Source: Oligoflexia bacterium
GTDB taxonomy: Bacteria; Bdellovibrionota; Bdellovibrionia; Bdellovibrionales; Bdellovibrionaceae
Length of the DNA: 64,000 bases
Reading direction: 5' to 3'
Assembly: GCA_016861345.1 (NCBI GenBank)
Contig: BOLD01000014.1
Coordinates: 1 to 64,000, forward strand
Both the position numbers and the translations under genes were made by a program. A model generated the notes under the pieces. It had not been told where the DNA came from. It made no database searches and saw only the letters and a list, made by a program, of their open reading frames with translations. Shown here in pieces: positions 8,748-16,586 of the stretch. Every line of letters begins with the position of its first letter. The first letter of the stretch is position 1.

Positions 8748-9368
8748 CTACTTAATCTCCTTCAGAAGTCGCTGAAGTTGCTTTCGCATATCATCAGCAA
8801 CCTGAACATGACTGATAATACTTTCAATTTCCCACTTTTGCAGTAGCCCCTTTGACAACGACTGATGAACCGCTTGTTCAATTATATCAAAAGATACCCA
8901 TCCACATTGGATCACATCGCTGATTGTTCTTCCAGGCTTTGTTACCAAAAAACCGCGACTTTTATGAATCATCGCAGCAGTTAGATCTGCATAATGTAGT
9001 TTCAAAATTTTAGGAATTTTTGAGTTTCGACGAAAGGATTTAGGGACAGTCATGTGAAGTTTAGATGGATTCACGTCAGTCAGCTCATAATGGGCCAGAG
9101 CTGTCTCATGAGAGTAAACGCCCTGAATCTCCCCTTCTCGATTTTTACTCCAAAGGGCATATAGTACTTTTTGTTCATCAGGGCTTTTGGGAAACATCGC
9201 CAAACGATAAAGCCCACGGGCTTCGCGAATCCAATGACCTTCATGAACATGATAAGCATGATTTTTATTTGAATAACCCACTTCTTCAGCTTGTTTGGCG
9301 GTAAATAGACCCTGCTGCTGGCTAGCTAGTTCAAATAGCTCTCTTGCCTTCTCAATATTTTGCCCCAT
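8748..9368 (-). CDS. abiEi: AbiEi-family antitoxin / transcriptional repressor
   Basis: A 206-aa protein with the AbiEi plan: an N-terminal winged-helix (LFTAKQAEEVGYSNKNHAYH...GHWIREARGLYRL) followed by the antitoxin domain with HETALAHYELTDVNPSKLHM and GRTISDVI. Family members bind inverted repeats in their own promoter and neutralise AbiEii without a stable complex. Two matching inverted repeats lie just upstream (9383-9405, 9424-9460). The ATG follows AGAGGTG. The gene heads a three-gene operon ending in the NACHT protein, so it probably sets the level of the NACHT protein as well. Confidence 0.9.
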   Translation of the reverse strand: MGQNIEKARELFELASQQQGLFTAKQAEEVGYSNKNHAYHVHEGHWIREARGLYRLAMFPKSPDEQKVLYALWSKNREGEIQGVYSHETALAHYELTDVNPSKLHMTVPKSFRRNSKIPKILKLHYADLTAAMIHKSRGFLVTKPGRTISDVIQCGWVSFDIIEQAVHQSLSKGLLQKWEIESIISHVQVADDMRKQLQRLLKEIK

Positions 9369-9382
9369 TTACACCTCTGCAC

Positions 9383-9405
9383 AATACCCTTAATATTTAA
9401 GTATT
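9383..9405. promoter_or_regulatory. Putative AbiEi operator, proximal
   Basis: An imperfect palindrome, AATACCCTTAA...TTTAAGTATT, 15 bp before the abiEi start. It shares the half-site ACAATACCCTTAA with the distal site at 9424-9460. AbiEi proteins are known to repress by binding such paired repeats. Confidence 0.65.
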
Positions 9406-9423
9406 ATATGCTATATCGGCAGA

Positions 9424-9460
9424 TTACACAATACCCTTAAGTTTTAAGGTATTTGTGTAA
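9424..9460. promoter_or_regulatory. Putative AbiEi operator, distal
   Basis: A 37-bp near-perfect palindrome: left arm TTACACAATACCCTTAA, right arm the complement of TTACACAAATACCTTAA. It lies in the divergent control region, so a repressor bound here could also touch the plus-strand cyclase operon. Confidence 0.7.
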
Positions 9461-9524
9461 ATTCAAAGCTGTAGGCCGAAGTCTATGTTGTTGAAATATA
9501 TGGGTTTTTGCATACAGCAATGGC

Positions 9525-9550
9525 TGCTATACTAAGCAATAAGTATAGCA
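9525..9550. promoter_or_regulatory. Palindrome over a candidate promoter of the cyclase operon
   Basis: Perfect 9-bp arms TGCTATACT (9525-9533) and AGTATAGCA (9542-9550) with an 8-nt loop. The left arm contains TATACT, a plausible plus-strand -10 box, although no good -35 is seen. It differs from the AbiEi sites, so a separate regulator may act here. The rest of the 9369-9690 gap shows nothing else clear. Confidence 0.45.
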
Positions 9551-9690
9551 TGAATTTACATATGCCCTGGATGATATGCAGAGATTTCAAACTGGATATA
9601 TGTCCTGATTAAAAAACAAAACACGAATGCATTTATGAACTGTCTCGATTCTTAATAGAATATATTGAAGTAATTTACTTGAGGATTTTT

Positions 9691-10479
9691 ATGGATTACA
9701 CACCCCACGTGGTCGCATTTCTCGATATTCTCGGCTTTTCAGAAATTTGCATGAAGTCTGATACTTCAAATGAACATCGGGAAAGCCTAAACATCATATT
9801 CGATCTATGCCAAACGATCTCCTCAAGATTCGAGCATCTAAAAGGCAAGAAAGAGATTAAATCAATGATTGTCAGCGATTCAATCGTACTTACACTTGCG
9901 CTTGAGAGCAGAAAACCCACTCTTCAAGAACTTGCTAATTTCTTTTTAGCGTGTGGTCAATTTCAGTACTATTTAGGCAAAAGTGGCTTTTGGCTACGAG
10001 GGGGAATTTCCATCGGATCTCTTAATGTAAACTTCGATCAAAAGCACGTTGTCGGCCCCGCTTTAATTCGTGCTGTAAATTTGGAAAAGAAAGTTGCTCG
10101 ATACCCACGAATAGTTGTTGATCCGCTTGTAATGGCAGAGCATGGCATTGCAAATTCCACCGAGTTCAGAAACAAAATCAATGATCTCTATACCGGGGAT
10201 GGCCAACGATCATTATTTGAATGGCGCGGATTTATGGATGACTGGGGAGAAGCTAACATCCCGAAAGATGTCCCCCTGTTTATCGATTTCATGCGAAGTG
10301 TTCTTAATGAAGATGGAGACATCGATATCGTAGCGGAATCTGTCGCCAAAGGATTGCGAGGCCCCATGGAGCACTATGAAAAATACCGCTGGCTTGGTGA
10401 CTACATATTAGCTGGACATCGACAGCGATCTGCCGGAATTTCTCAACATACTGACAGATTAAAGGTCCTGCTTGGTTAA
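9691..10479 (+). CDS. Class III nucleotidyl-cyclase-like protein
   Basis: A 262-aa soluble protein with the motif order of class III nucleotidyl cyclases. VVAFLDILGFS (7-17) carries the first metal-ligand Asp at D12. MIVSDSIVLTL carries the second at D63. FWLRGGISIGSL matches the R-x-G-I-x-x-G strand, and VVGPALIRAVNLEKKV matches the G..vN.A.rl helix. Pycsar uridylate/cytidylate cyclases have this fold and show up in defence operons, so a signalling nucleotide is possible, but substrate residues cannot be read with confidence. The ATG at 9691 follows GAGGA; a TTG at 9679 is less likely. The stop overlaps the next gene by 8 nt. The class is fairly sure; activity is unproven. Confidence 0.7.
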   Translation: MDYTPHVVAFLDILGFSEICMKSDTSNEHRESLNIIFDLCQTISSRFEHLKGKKEIKSMIVSDSIVLTLALESRKPTLQELANFFLACGQFQYYLGKSGFWLRGGISIGSLNVNFDQKHVVGPALIRAVNLEKKVARYPRIVVDPLVMAEHGIANSTEFRNKINDLYTGDGQRSLFEWRGFMDDWGEANIPKDVPLFIDFMRSVLNEDGDIDIVAESVAKGLRGPMEHYEKYRWLGDYILAGHRQRSAGISQHTDRLKVLLG

Positions 10480-11134
10480 AACGTCTAAAGAAATGCTTGA
10501 AGCACTAAAAGAAAATGGGTGGGCAGAAACCTCAGGCCCCCTTTGCAACTTTGACGAAATATTACTTTCTATAGGTAAAAATCTAGGGCGTCCAATCTCG
10601 GCAAGAGGTGGTATCGGACTCGTTCAGCAGCTTTCACCACTCGATAAGGCGAACGGTTATCCGCGATCATTGACTTCAAAATTTGGTATGTCCTCATTTC
10701 CATTCCATAGTGACACTTCACACTGGCTAACGCCATGTCGCTACATAATTCTCGGATGTATCTCGCCTGGCGCAGGACACAGAACAACTGAACTTGCAAG
10801 GTTAGATAAACTTGATCTGACGTCTTCAGAAATAAAATTTCTTCACAACCATCCCTTTCGAGTAATCAATGGAAGCAAGTCATTCTTCAGTTCAATTCTC
10901 GGGCATAACAGACCTTTTATCAGATACGATCCCGGATGCATGCAAAGCGCTTCATGTCGCACGGATCTATCTAATGAAATCCTCTCTCCACAACGCCTTG
11001 AAAACATATCAGAACAAATATCCTGGTTTGCAGGAAAGATAATCGTGATAGACAACTGGAGAGCTCTTCACAGAAGAAGCTTCTCCGCTACTAACGACAA
11101 AGATCGAACACTGAAAAGAGTATTAGTTATATGA
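10472..11134 (+). CDS. Fe(II)/2-oxoglutarate-dependent dioxygenase-like protein (TauD-like fold)
   Basis: A 220-aa protein with the full metal and cosubstrate signature of TauD/clavaminate-type oxygenases: H79-x-D81 in FPFHSDTSHW, the distal His H200 in DNWRALHRR, and R212/R216 in DRTLKRVLV for 2-oxoglutarate. It is shorter than TauD (about 280 aa) but has the core double-stranded beta helix elements. The likely start is a TTG overlapping the cyclase stop, with AAAGGT 6 nt upstream; an ATG at 10493 is the alternative. The 3' end overlaps the next gene as ATGA. Its substrate is unknown. The place between a cyclase-like and a HEPN-like gene is not one I know for this family. Confidence 0.72.
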   Translation: MVKTSKEMLEALKENGWAETSGPLCNFDEILLSIGKNLGRPISARGGIGLVQQLSPLDKANGYPRSLTSKFGMSSFPFHSDTSHWLTPCRYIILGCISPGAGHRTTELARLDKLDLTSSEIKFLHNHPFRVINGSKSFFSSILGHNRPFIRYDPGCMQSASCRTDLSNEILSPQRLENISEQISWFAGKIIVIDNWRALHRRSFSATNDKDRTLKRVLVI

Positions 11135-12075
11135 CAGTCATTAATCCAAGCCTTGATGCTAGCTCTCTATTTTCTAAATCACAGGTCTATATAGAGCGAG
11201 GACTCATTGCTAAAGATACCAACAACATGGAAGTATATCAATTATGGGCTTCATTGGCGATCGAACTCCTAGCCAAGTCTTCCTTGAGCCATGTCCATCC
11301 GGCTCTCGTTGCAGACCCAACACATGTGGAATCACTTTTTGCTGCTTGTGGAAAACAAATCTCTCCAGATGTTAAGACAATCACAGCAAAAACCCTATTT
11401 GAACGTTTAAGCACCCTGCTTCCAAGTTTCGATCAGCGATGCAAACATTTTTGTGTGCAACTTGCCCTAAGACGAAATTCAGAACTGCATTCAGGTGAAT
11501 CGCCGTTCTCAGGAATGAATGCTGATACCTGGGAAGGACAATTTTGGTATGCTGCCGAACTTCTACTTGTCTACCAGGACAAGAACTTAGATGATTGGCT
11601 AGGAGCAAAAGAAGCAAATGCACCAAAGAGGATATTAGCTCAAGCAGAGTCATCTCTCACTTTGATTGTTAAAGAAAAGTTAAAGCACGCAAAAAAAGAC
11701 TTTTCAAAAGAGGCACCCAACGCAAGCGCAAAAAAAGCAAAAATGAAGAGCTCAATCGATTTTTCAAAAAATCAATTTGCTGAAAAATTCGCTTATGACT
11801 TAGACATAGTCGAACGTATAAAGTGCCCGGCATGCTCTTGTTTAGGTGGATTGGGCGGAGAGCTAATTGACGAGGAAGTAGATAGCTCGATCGATAATGA
11901 TGATCCCTTTATCGAAAATTTAGTCCAAACTTATAGCAGTGAAGAATTCCTTTGCCTGATTTGCAATCTTCACTTGAAGGGAAAAAGAGAGCTTAATGAA
12001 GTTGAAATTGAAGATACCTTTACTAGGATTACTGAACGGGAACGGGAATTTGAACCGGATTATGGAAATGACTAA
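11131..12075 (+). CDS. HEPN-like protein with C-terminal zinc ribbon
   Basis: A 314-aa protein with no name I can give. The first ~160 residues are helical and contain WASLAIELLAKSSL followed by LALRRNSELHSG, where R115-x4-H120 with the adjacent Asn matches the HEPN RNase motif. A Lys-rich linker (about 180-210) leads to a probable zinc ribbon: C232-P-A-C235-x-C237 and C275-x-x-C278 flanking an acidic loop. HEPN proteins often act as ribonuclease effectors in defence systems; the ribbon could bind nucleic acid or the partner. It starts as ATGA on the stop of the dioxygenase-like gene and ends the operon. HEPN assignment is by motif and is tentative. Confidence 0.55.
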   Translation: MTVINPSLDASSLFSKSQVYIERGLIAKDTNNMEVYQLWASLAIELLAKSSLSHVHPALVADPTHVESLFAACGKQISPDVKTITAKTLFERLSTLLPSFDQRCKHFCVQLALRRNSELHSGESPFSGMNADTWEGQFWYAAELLLVYQDKNLDDWLGAKEANAPKRILAQAESSLTLIVKEKLKHAKKDFSKEAPNASAKKAKMKSSIDFSKNQFAEKFAYDLDIVERIKCPACSCLGGLGGELIDEEVDSSIDNDDPFIENLVQTYSSEEFLCLICNLHLKGKRELNEVEIEDTFTRITEREREFEPDYGND

Positions 12076-12196
12076 CTAACTTTAAATAGATTGATAGGGA
12101 TTAGCTTTGGTAGCGACATAAGAGTACATGCCTATCTCACTTTTCGGGACAGTATTCTTAATGTAAAACTCCGTTTCCCTGTAATCTCCCCCAAAT

Positions 12197-12217
12197 TTTA
12201 GTGTCCACTGGTGACCA
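12197..12217. repeat. Putative attR core of the 12-kb element
   Basis: Exact 21-bp copy of 174-194 in direct orientation, 12,023 bp away. It closes the unit that contains int, the excisionase-like gene and the two defence operons. Confidence 0.8.
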
Positions 12218-12376
12218 CAAATCCCCGAAATACGCCAAAACAGGAACTAACAAAACAGAACAAGATGAAAATGTAACTCGTTGAAAAAAGACAATAATAT
12301 GCAAAAAAGCGAGTCGATTTAATTGTTTATGTTTTCTATACGAGGGACACTTTCACGGAGGATACAGGGGTTCAAA
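12205..12376. repeat. Right-flank repeat, copy A
   Basis: About 170 bp resembling 16,690-16,862 in order and spacing. Both go from CACT(GG/AG)..ACC through CCCGAAA, ACAGAAC and GATGAAAATG to an identical 26-bp end, TTTCACGGAGGATACAGG then GGTTCAAA. The overlap with the att core suggests a former att-containing flank that was duplicated by tandem integration. Confidence 0.6.
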
Positions 12377-12420
12377 ATACGCGCCAAGTAAACTAAAGGA
12401 AAAATAAATTTTCAACGAGT

Positions 12421-12533
12421 AGGTATAAGGAATATAAAGCCCATTTCTGGCAAAGATCAAAGTATTCGCGGATTAAAATACCAATAAGATGTCATTATGT
12501 TACGGGCAATTTGAGCACCCGACTCTATTTACT
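12421..12533. repeat. 113-bp direct repeat, copy 1
   Basis: Identical to 13,300-13,412 except one C/T change (near 12,499). It begins AGGTATAAGGAATATAAAGC and ends GACTCTATTTACT. The pair brackets the secreted-protein gene at 12,670. Confidence 0.9.
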
Positions 12534-12669
12534 ATCAAACACGCTCCAAACTCCCTGCACAAGCATAGCAACTCGCCTCGCAGTAGCACCGCCCAATTAA
12601 TAATTTCTTCTCGCCCTAACGATGGGGAGGCTACTGCGTGATCGAAATTGAATTACCAGACTCAAAGCA

Positions 12670-13197
12670 TCACGGACATGGTTTTCTTGATACCTTGCTC
12701 TCATAAGCAGGATAAACAGGCTGGGTCTTTGAATTGATCCAATCTGCGATTACAGTCTGCCCTTCAAAAATTTGAATCTGAAAACGTTTGGTGTGTACGT
12801 AATCACGTTGAAAGAATCTTTTACCAAGGGGTCCATCCACCCGGTTACAGAACATTTCATCAGGCCCCCAAGTAAAGGCCATGGCCATGTCGAAATCCGG
12901 GTGAAGCCTGAGCTCAAAGGCAGTTTCATGGCGATTTGCTAGCGCACCAATTTCCGTTGCGGCCCCATCCTCGACCAGATACACCGATCCCTCAGCACCC
13001 ACTCTTAAGAGCAGAGCTGAGTCTAACGCAACCTGCTGTTGGTTCATCTGAAGCACGTCAAGGTGACCACTCTCTCCAACAACAGCACAAACCTTCCAAG
13101 TTTTTTTGCAGTCAGCATAGCTGTCATAGTTGGCGCTGGCCTTTGTAGTAAAAGACAATATCATTAATAATCCGCTTATAATTTTAAGACCTTTCAT
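12670..13197 (-). CDS. Secreted protein of unknown function
   Basis: A 175-aa protein with a Sec signal peptide (MKGLKIISGLLMILSFTTKA, cleavage likely after ASA) and a mature part with five cysteines, consistent with disulphides in the periplasm. I do not recognise the family. The ATG follows GGGAGGA. A perfect 11-bp-arm hairpin (13,262-13,287) lies about 65 bp upstream. Gene and hairpin sit between two copies of a 113-bp repeat next to an IS91-like transposase, so the unit may have been carried here as a passenger. Confidence 0.7.
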   Translation of the reverse strand: MKGLKIISGLLMILSFTTKASANYDSYADCKKTWKVCAVVGESGHLDVLQMNQQQVALDSALLLRVGAEGSVYLVEDGAATEIGALANRHETAFELRLHPDFDMAMAFTWGPDEMFCNRVDGPLGKRFFQRDYVHTKRFQIQIFEGQTVIADWINSKTQPVYPAYESKVSRKPCP

Positions 13198-13261
13198 TAG
13201 ATCCTCCCTTTTTAATTACTAAGAAGATAGACCTCCCAAATCTAAGAGGCAAAATCTATCG

Positions 13262-13287
13262 CTGACAAATTTACTGAAATTTGTCAG
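13262..13287. promoter_or_regulatory. Perfect hairpin upstream of the secreted-protein gene
   Basis: CTGACAAATTT, loop ACTG, AAATTTGTCAG: 11-bp arms without mismatch. No T tract follows on the minus strand, so an operator or a mobile-element end is likelier than a terminator. Confidence 0.5.
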
Positions 13288-13299
13288 GCGACTTAGAAG

Positions 13300-13412
13300 A
13301 GGTATAAGGAATATAAAGCCCATTTCTGGCAAAGATCAAAGTATTCGCGGATTAAAATACCAATAAGATGTCATTACGTTACGGGCAATTTGAGCACCCG
13401 ACTCTATTTACT
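13300..13412. repeat. 113-bp direct repeat, copy 2
   Basis: Second copy of 12,421-12,533, offset 879 bp. It ends 85 bp before the 3' end of the IS91-like transposase. The rest of the 13,198-13,497 gap shows only the hairpin above. Confidence 0.9.
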
Positions 13413-13497
13413 GGTAAAATAAACGCCTGTTTTCGCTGTAATTTTCTAGATTTTCAACTCTCAAGACATAGCTTCGCCAGTCGATGCCAGTTCAACA

Positions 13498-14986
13498 TCA
13501 AAACTCTTCTTCAAAAAACTCTTGGAAATAATCATCCGCCTCTGGCGGCCCACGCACTGGCTCTGCAATCAACGGTTTAAAAACTGTGACCTCGCCAATA
13601 TTTTCAAGCAATGCTTTGATCGCGACTCGGTCCTTGATCACAGCTATCTGCTCAAGTCTACCCTTGCACTTTGGGCAAATCGTCACGTCAATTTCAAATA
13701 CCCTCTTTAACATCTGAGCCCAGCGCATTCGCTCACGCTTAGAGTTTGCCGCAAGCGTAGGGCTTACGCTTTCATCAGGCGCAGTCATGGCCACAGGTGT
13801 TTTTGCAACAGACTTTGGAACAATCTTTTTCCTATCCTTGAAATTTGGTGCGAACACGCCATGGTATCTCATCATATTAAATCTTGGAGGCGGAATCACC
13901 GCGATAAGTCTTGCTATAAAATCCAGGTGTGAAAATTCAATTTCCCGTGTGCCGTCCCGCCACGGCGTTTTTAATTTATACAACAAAGAATTTGGAAAGC
14001 TTTCGCGTAGTCGATCTGTTGCGATTGGTCCACGAGCCATGTACCTGACTAAATGTTCAAGTTTTTTCCTGTCGTGGCCACTGATCCAGACCCTGGCGTT
14101 CAAGCTAAAGCCTTCGACATTTGCAGAATATGGATTACCTTCAGGATCTACTTCGATTTTCTTTATGCCATATCGTTTTAGACCCCCGGCCTTCCCTCTC
14201 TCCAAAGGCTGATTTATGCTGAATCGAAATTGTTGAAATATCACCAAGTAGATTTTGATTGAAATCTGTCTGATCAGTTTCATTAAAACCCATCTTTTCA
14301 ACTGCTACCTGAACCTTGTTTTTAACTTTTTCTGCGAGCTCAAAAAGCTCTTCTTGTGAAGGCTCTTGCAAGCGATAAAATATATACTCGTCGCCTGATT
14401 TGTAAAACACACCATCAGCAAATAAAGAGTGGAAGTGAATATTTAGATTCAATGCTGAACCAAAACGCTGTATGAATGTCACTACTCCAGGCTTTGAATT
14501 TTTGATCCCACTGCGACGAGCTTTCTTTTTCAAGTATGAACCGATCACTGCAATAAAAATCGAAAGTGCTTTATTCGTGAGCTTCGGACTATAAGCCATC
14601 ATATAACGAAGCTTGTATGGAAATGAAATCACCCATTGTCTATAGGTGATTTTTGGCAGTACCTTATCCACCAAGTGTGCTGCCTCATCATTCATACGCC
14701 GGGCGCAACAGCTTGGGCAAAATCCTCTGCGTTTACAGCTAAACGCCACGATGCCCGAGTACTGGCATTGGTAGCAGTATGTTCTGACCACGCCAAATTC
14801 TGGGATACCGCACTTTAAAAAATCTTCGAACTCGTCCCTTATAAAATGCGGAACTGGCTTCCCAATTCGCTCTTGCTCACGCAAAAAGATTGGCCAGTAG
14901 GTAGCTACTGTCCGATAAACAAGTCCCTGTTCGGGACGATGTCTGATATACGGATTTATAAATGAATCGGGAGCCACGGCAGCCAT
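13498..14986 (-). pseudogene. IS91-family transposase, split by a single-base frameshift
   Basis: Two overlapping frames together make one IS91-type protein. The 5' frame (14,986 to 14,141) holds the N-terminal zinc domain (TYCYQCQYSG...KRRGFCPSCCARR) and the HUH-type core NIHFHSLFADGVF. The 3' frame (ending 13,498) resumes at AGGLKRYGIKK, with ARVWISGHDRKKLEHLVRYM and a C-terminal CPKCKGRLEQIAVI zinc pair. The switch is near 14,205-14,210, where one extra G after GERs codon run restores the order A-F-G-E-R / K-A-G-G-L. IS91 elements transpose by rolling circle and can carry adjacent DNA. A hairpin (GCCACGGCAGCC ATAA GGCTGTGGC, 14,975-14,998) followed by CTTG lies just upstream and may mark an end. 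Probably inactive unless the shift is programmed. Confidence 0.85.
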
Positions 14987-15030
14987 AAGGCTGTGGCTTG
15001 AGCAAAGTAAGTGCCGAAATCCTCTGCAAT

Positions 15031-15339
15031 TTAGGCAGCCTTTTCTTCAGCCTCCCAAATATCAAGCTGCACTTGAATATTCATCCACATTTTAGGACTA
15101 GTTTTTAAAACCTTACTAATAAGAACCGCAAACTCAGCACTCATAGATCGCTTTCCACTTATGACTTCATTCAACTTTGTTTGCATAGTTGATTTTTTAA
15201 GAGCCTCGCCAGAAGCCTCCACAAGCAATTCTGCAAAGTGAGCTTGGCTGTATCCAAGCTCATCGAGCCAAACATTTTTTAAAATCTCACCTGGATGCGA
15301 AGGTTTTCGCGTAGGTCTTTTCTTTGGATAATTTTCCAT
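15031..15339 (-). CDS. higA: HigA-family antitoxin
   Basis: A 102-aa XRE-type helix-turn-helix protein beginning near HPGEILKNVWLDELGYSQAHFAELL (shown here only in part: HPGEILKNVW), the classic HigA start, with ISGKRSMSAEFAVLISKVL in the recognition region. It should bind the toxin encoded 10 bp upstream and repress the pair by binding the promoter palindrome at 15,675. The toxin-first order is typical of higBA. The ATG follows GAGGTGAGG. Confidence 0.85.
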   Translation of the reverse strand: MENYPKKRPTRKPSHPGEILKNVWLDELGYSQAHFAELLVEASGEALKKSTMQTKLNEVISGKRSMSAEFAVLISKVLKTSPKMWMNIQVQLDIWEAEEKAA

Positions 15340-15349
15340 GCCTCACCTC

Positions 15350-15646
15350 TTAATGATAATCCTCAACTTTAACATCTATAAACTCACTATTTTCAAACCG
15401 AAATGTAATTCTCCAGCCGGAAGTTTTATGAATATCGATAGCCCACTCTCCTTTTCTATTACCAGACAACTGGTGCAGCCTTATGTTTGGAGGAAAGCCT
15501 TTTCTTTTTAACTCTTCTAAATCTTCAACAGCTTCCATTATTTCGAGTAAATGTATGGCTCGTTTCCAAAATTGCCGCGGAAGCGTCCTACAAACTCCCT
15601 TATGGTACAGATCTGAAGCAATTTTATTTCCAAAGTATTTAATCAT
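15350..15646 (-). CDS. higB: HigB-like RelE-family mRNA interferase toxin
   Basis: A 98-aa toxin of the RelE/HigB fold: MIKYFGNKIASDLYHKG, then RLHQLSGNRKGEWAIDI and GWRITFRFENSEFIDVKVEDYH, which give the basic and aromatic residues used for ribosome-dependent mRNA cleavage. The ATG at 15,646 fits family length; an in-frame TTG at 15,670 would add eight residues. First gene of the higBA pair. Confidence 0.85.
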   Translation of the reverse strand: MIKYFGNKIASDLYHKGVCRTLPRQFWKRAIHLLEIMEAVEDLEELKRKGFPPNIRLHQLSGNRKGEWAIDIHKTSGWRITFRFENSEFIDVKVEDYH

Positions 15647-15674
15647 ACTGCCGCCATTCAAAAATCTCAAGATT

Positions 15675-15689
15675 TAATATACTATATTA
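15675..15689. promoter_or_regulatory. Putative HigA operator in the higBA promoter
   Basis: Perfect 15-bp palindrome TAATATACTATATTA, 28 bp upstream of the toxin start and overlapping AT-rich -10-like sequence. HigA proteins repress through such sites. Confidence 0.55.
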
Positions 15690-15859
15690 CGGTAAGTCAG
15701 TAAAGATAAATACATCACAATTATATAATCAAAAAATTCAAAGCGAATTCAGTGGTTTATTATATGTTATAGAAATTCACTACAAAGCTAAAACACATCC
15801 ATATTGACCTAGCCACTGAAAAGGAAGCCAAAAGTTGTGAAGTTTAGACTTGTTAGTGA

Positions 15860-16255
15860 CTATTTCAACCGCGATGAGATCTCAATAAATGTTGCTTCAG
15901 CAAGTGCTATACAATCATCAGCGATTATTTTCGTAATGAGTATCTCTTCACCGTGACTGGCCGGATAACGAATACTGACAGCAAATTTACTGAGAATTTC
16001 TGTCTTACCCAACATTCGTGCAAGTTCTGCATCGACTGTTTGCACGTAACTCAATAGTGCTCCGATATCATGAGTCTTTGAAAATGCGATTTTATGAAAA
16101 CTCAAATAGCCTTTGATTGCTTTTTCTACACTTTGTTGACATTGAAAAACGATATGAGCGTAAAACTTTTCTTCCAACCCCAATGCCGCTTTTGCAAAAC
16201 GTAAATCCTCACTAGACTTGGTTAACCATTGATCTACAATTTTGGTTTTAGCCAA
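15860..16255 (-). CDS. HEPN-domain protein of a HEPN-MNT toxin-antitoxin pair
   Basis: A 131-aa helical protein with the HEPN signature: FQCQQSVEKAIKGYLSFH in the second helix, THDIGALL after it, and RYPASH, an R-x4-H motif. In characterised HEPN-MNT pairs the HEPN protein is an RNase toxin that is AMPylated by its partner. It overlaps the MNT gene by 8 nt, the usual coupling. Confidence 0.82.
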   Translation of the reverse strand: MAKTKIVDQWLTKSSEDLRFAKAALGLEEKFYAHIVFQCQQSVEKAIKGYLSFHKIAFSKTHDIGALLSYVQTVDAELARMLGKTEILSKFAVSIRYPASHGEEILITKIIADDCIALAEATFIEISSRLK

Positions 16256-16586
16256 GATCTAACTCCCGCCCCTCGCGAACAGCTAATTCTGGGAGTGAAC
16301 TAAACTCATTCTTCCAGTCATCAAATTTTTCTTTTGAGTAAAAAAAGACATCCGCAGTAACACCTAATGGCTTTAAAACTTCAGAAGCCCTCATCATTCG
16401 ATCAATAACGGATAAGTTTGACTGTGCATCAACCAAAATAAGATCATAATCAGAATCGGAGCGATTATCACCACGCCCCCTTGATCCAAATAAGTAGATT
16501 TTGGAAGGCTTAAATTCTGCCTTCAAGCACTGTACAATTTGATCTAATTTCTGATCTGAATTTGCCATAAAACGAATATAGCCCAC
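16248..16586 (-). CDS. MNT-type nucleotidyltransferase antitoxin
   Basis: A 112-aa minimal nucleotidyltransferase with YLFGSRGRGDNRSDSDYDLI, the G-S-x-G-R-G...D-x-D signature, all intact. Partners of this kind neutralise HEPN toxins by adding AMP to a tyrosine. The longest frame starts at a GTG (16,586) right after GGGAGG; an ATG at 16,568 gives 106 aa and is nearly as likely. Confidence 0.82.
   Translation of the reverse strand: MGYIRFMANSDQKLDQIVQCLKAEFKPSKIYLFGSRGRGDNRSDSDYDLILVDAQSNLSVIDRMMRASEVLKPLGVTADVFFYSKEKFDDWKNEFSSLPELAVREGRELDLG

Larger units (their letters stand above)
12076..12669. other. Gene-free stretch with the right att site and repeats
   Basis: No convincing gene in these 594 bp. 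It holds the putative attR core (12,197-12,217), copy A of a diverged repeat (12,205-12,376), a 12-bp perfect inverted repeat ACTCGTTGAAAA/TTTTCAACGAGT (12,276-12,287 and 12,409-12,420), and the first copy of a 113-bp direct repeat (12,421-12,533). Confidence 0.7.

Noticed and set aside
12351..12376. Possible tRNA 3' part (GGGGTTCAAA resembles a T arm), also at 16,837
   Set aside because: The complementary CCCC half of the T stem and the acceptor end are missing in both copies.
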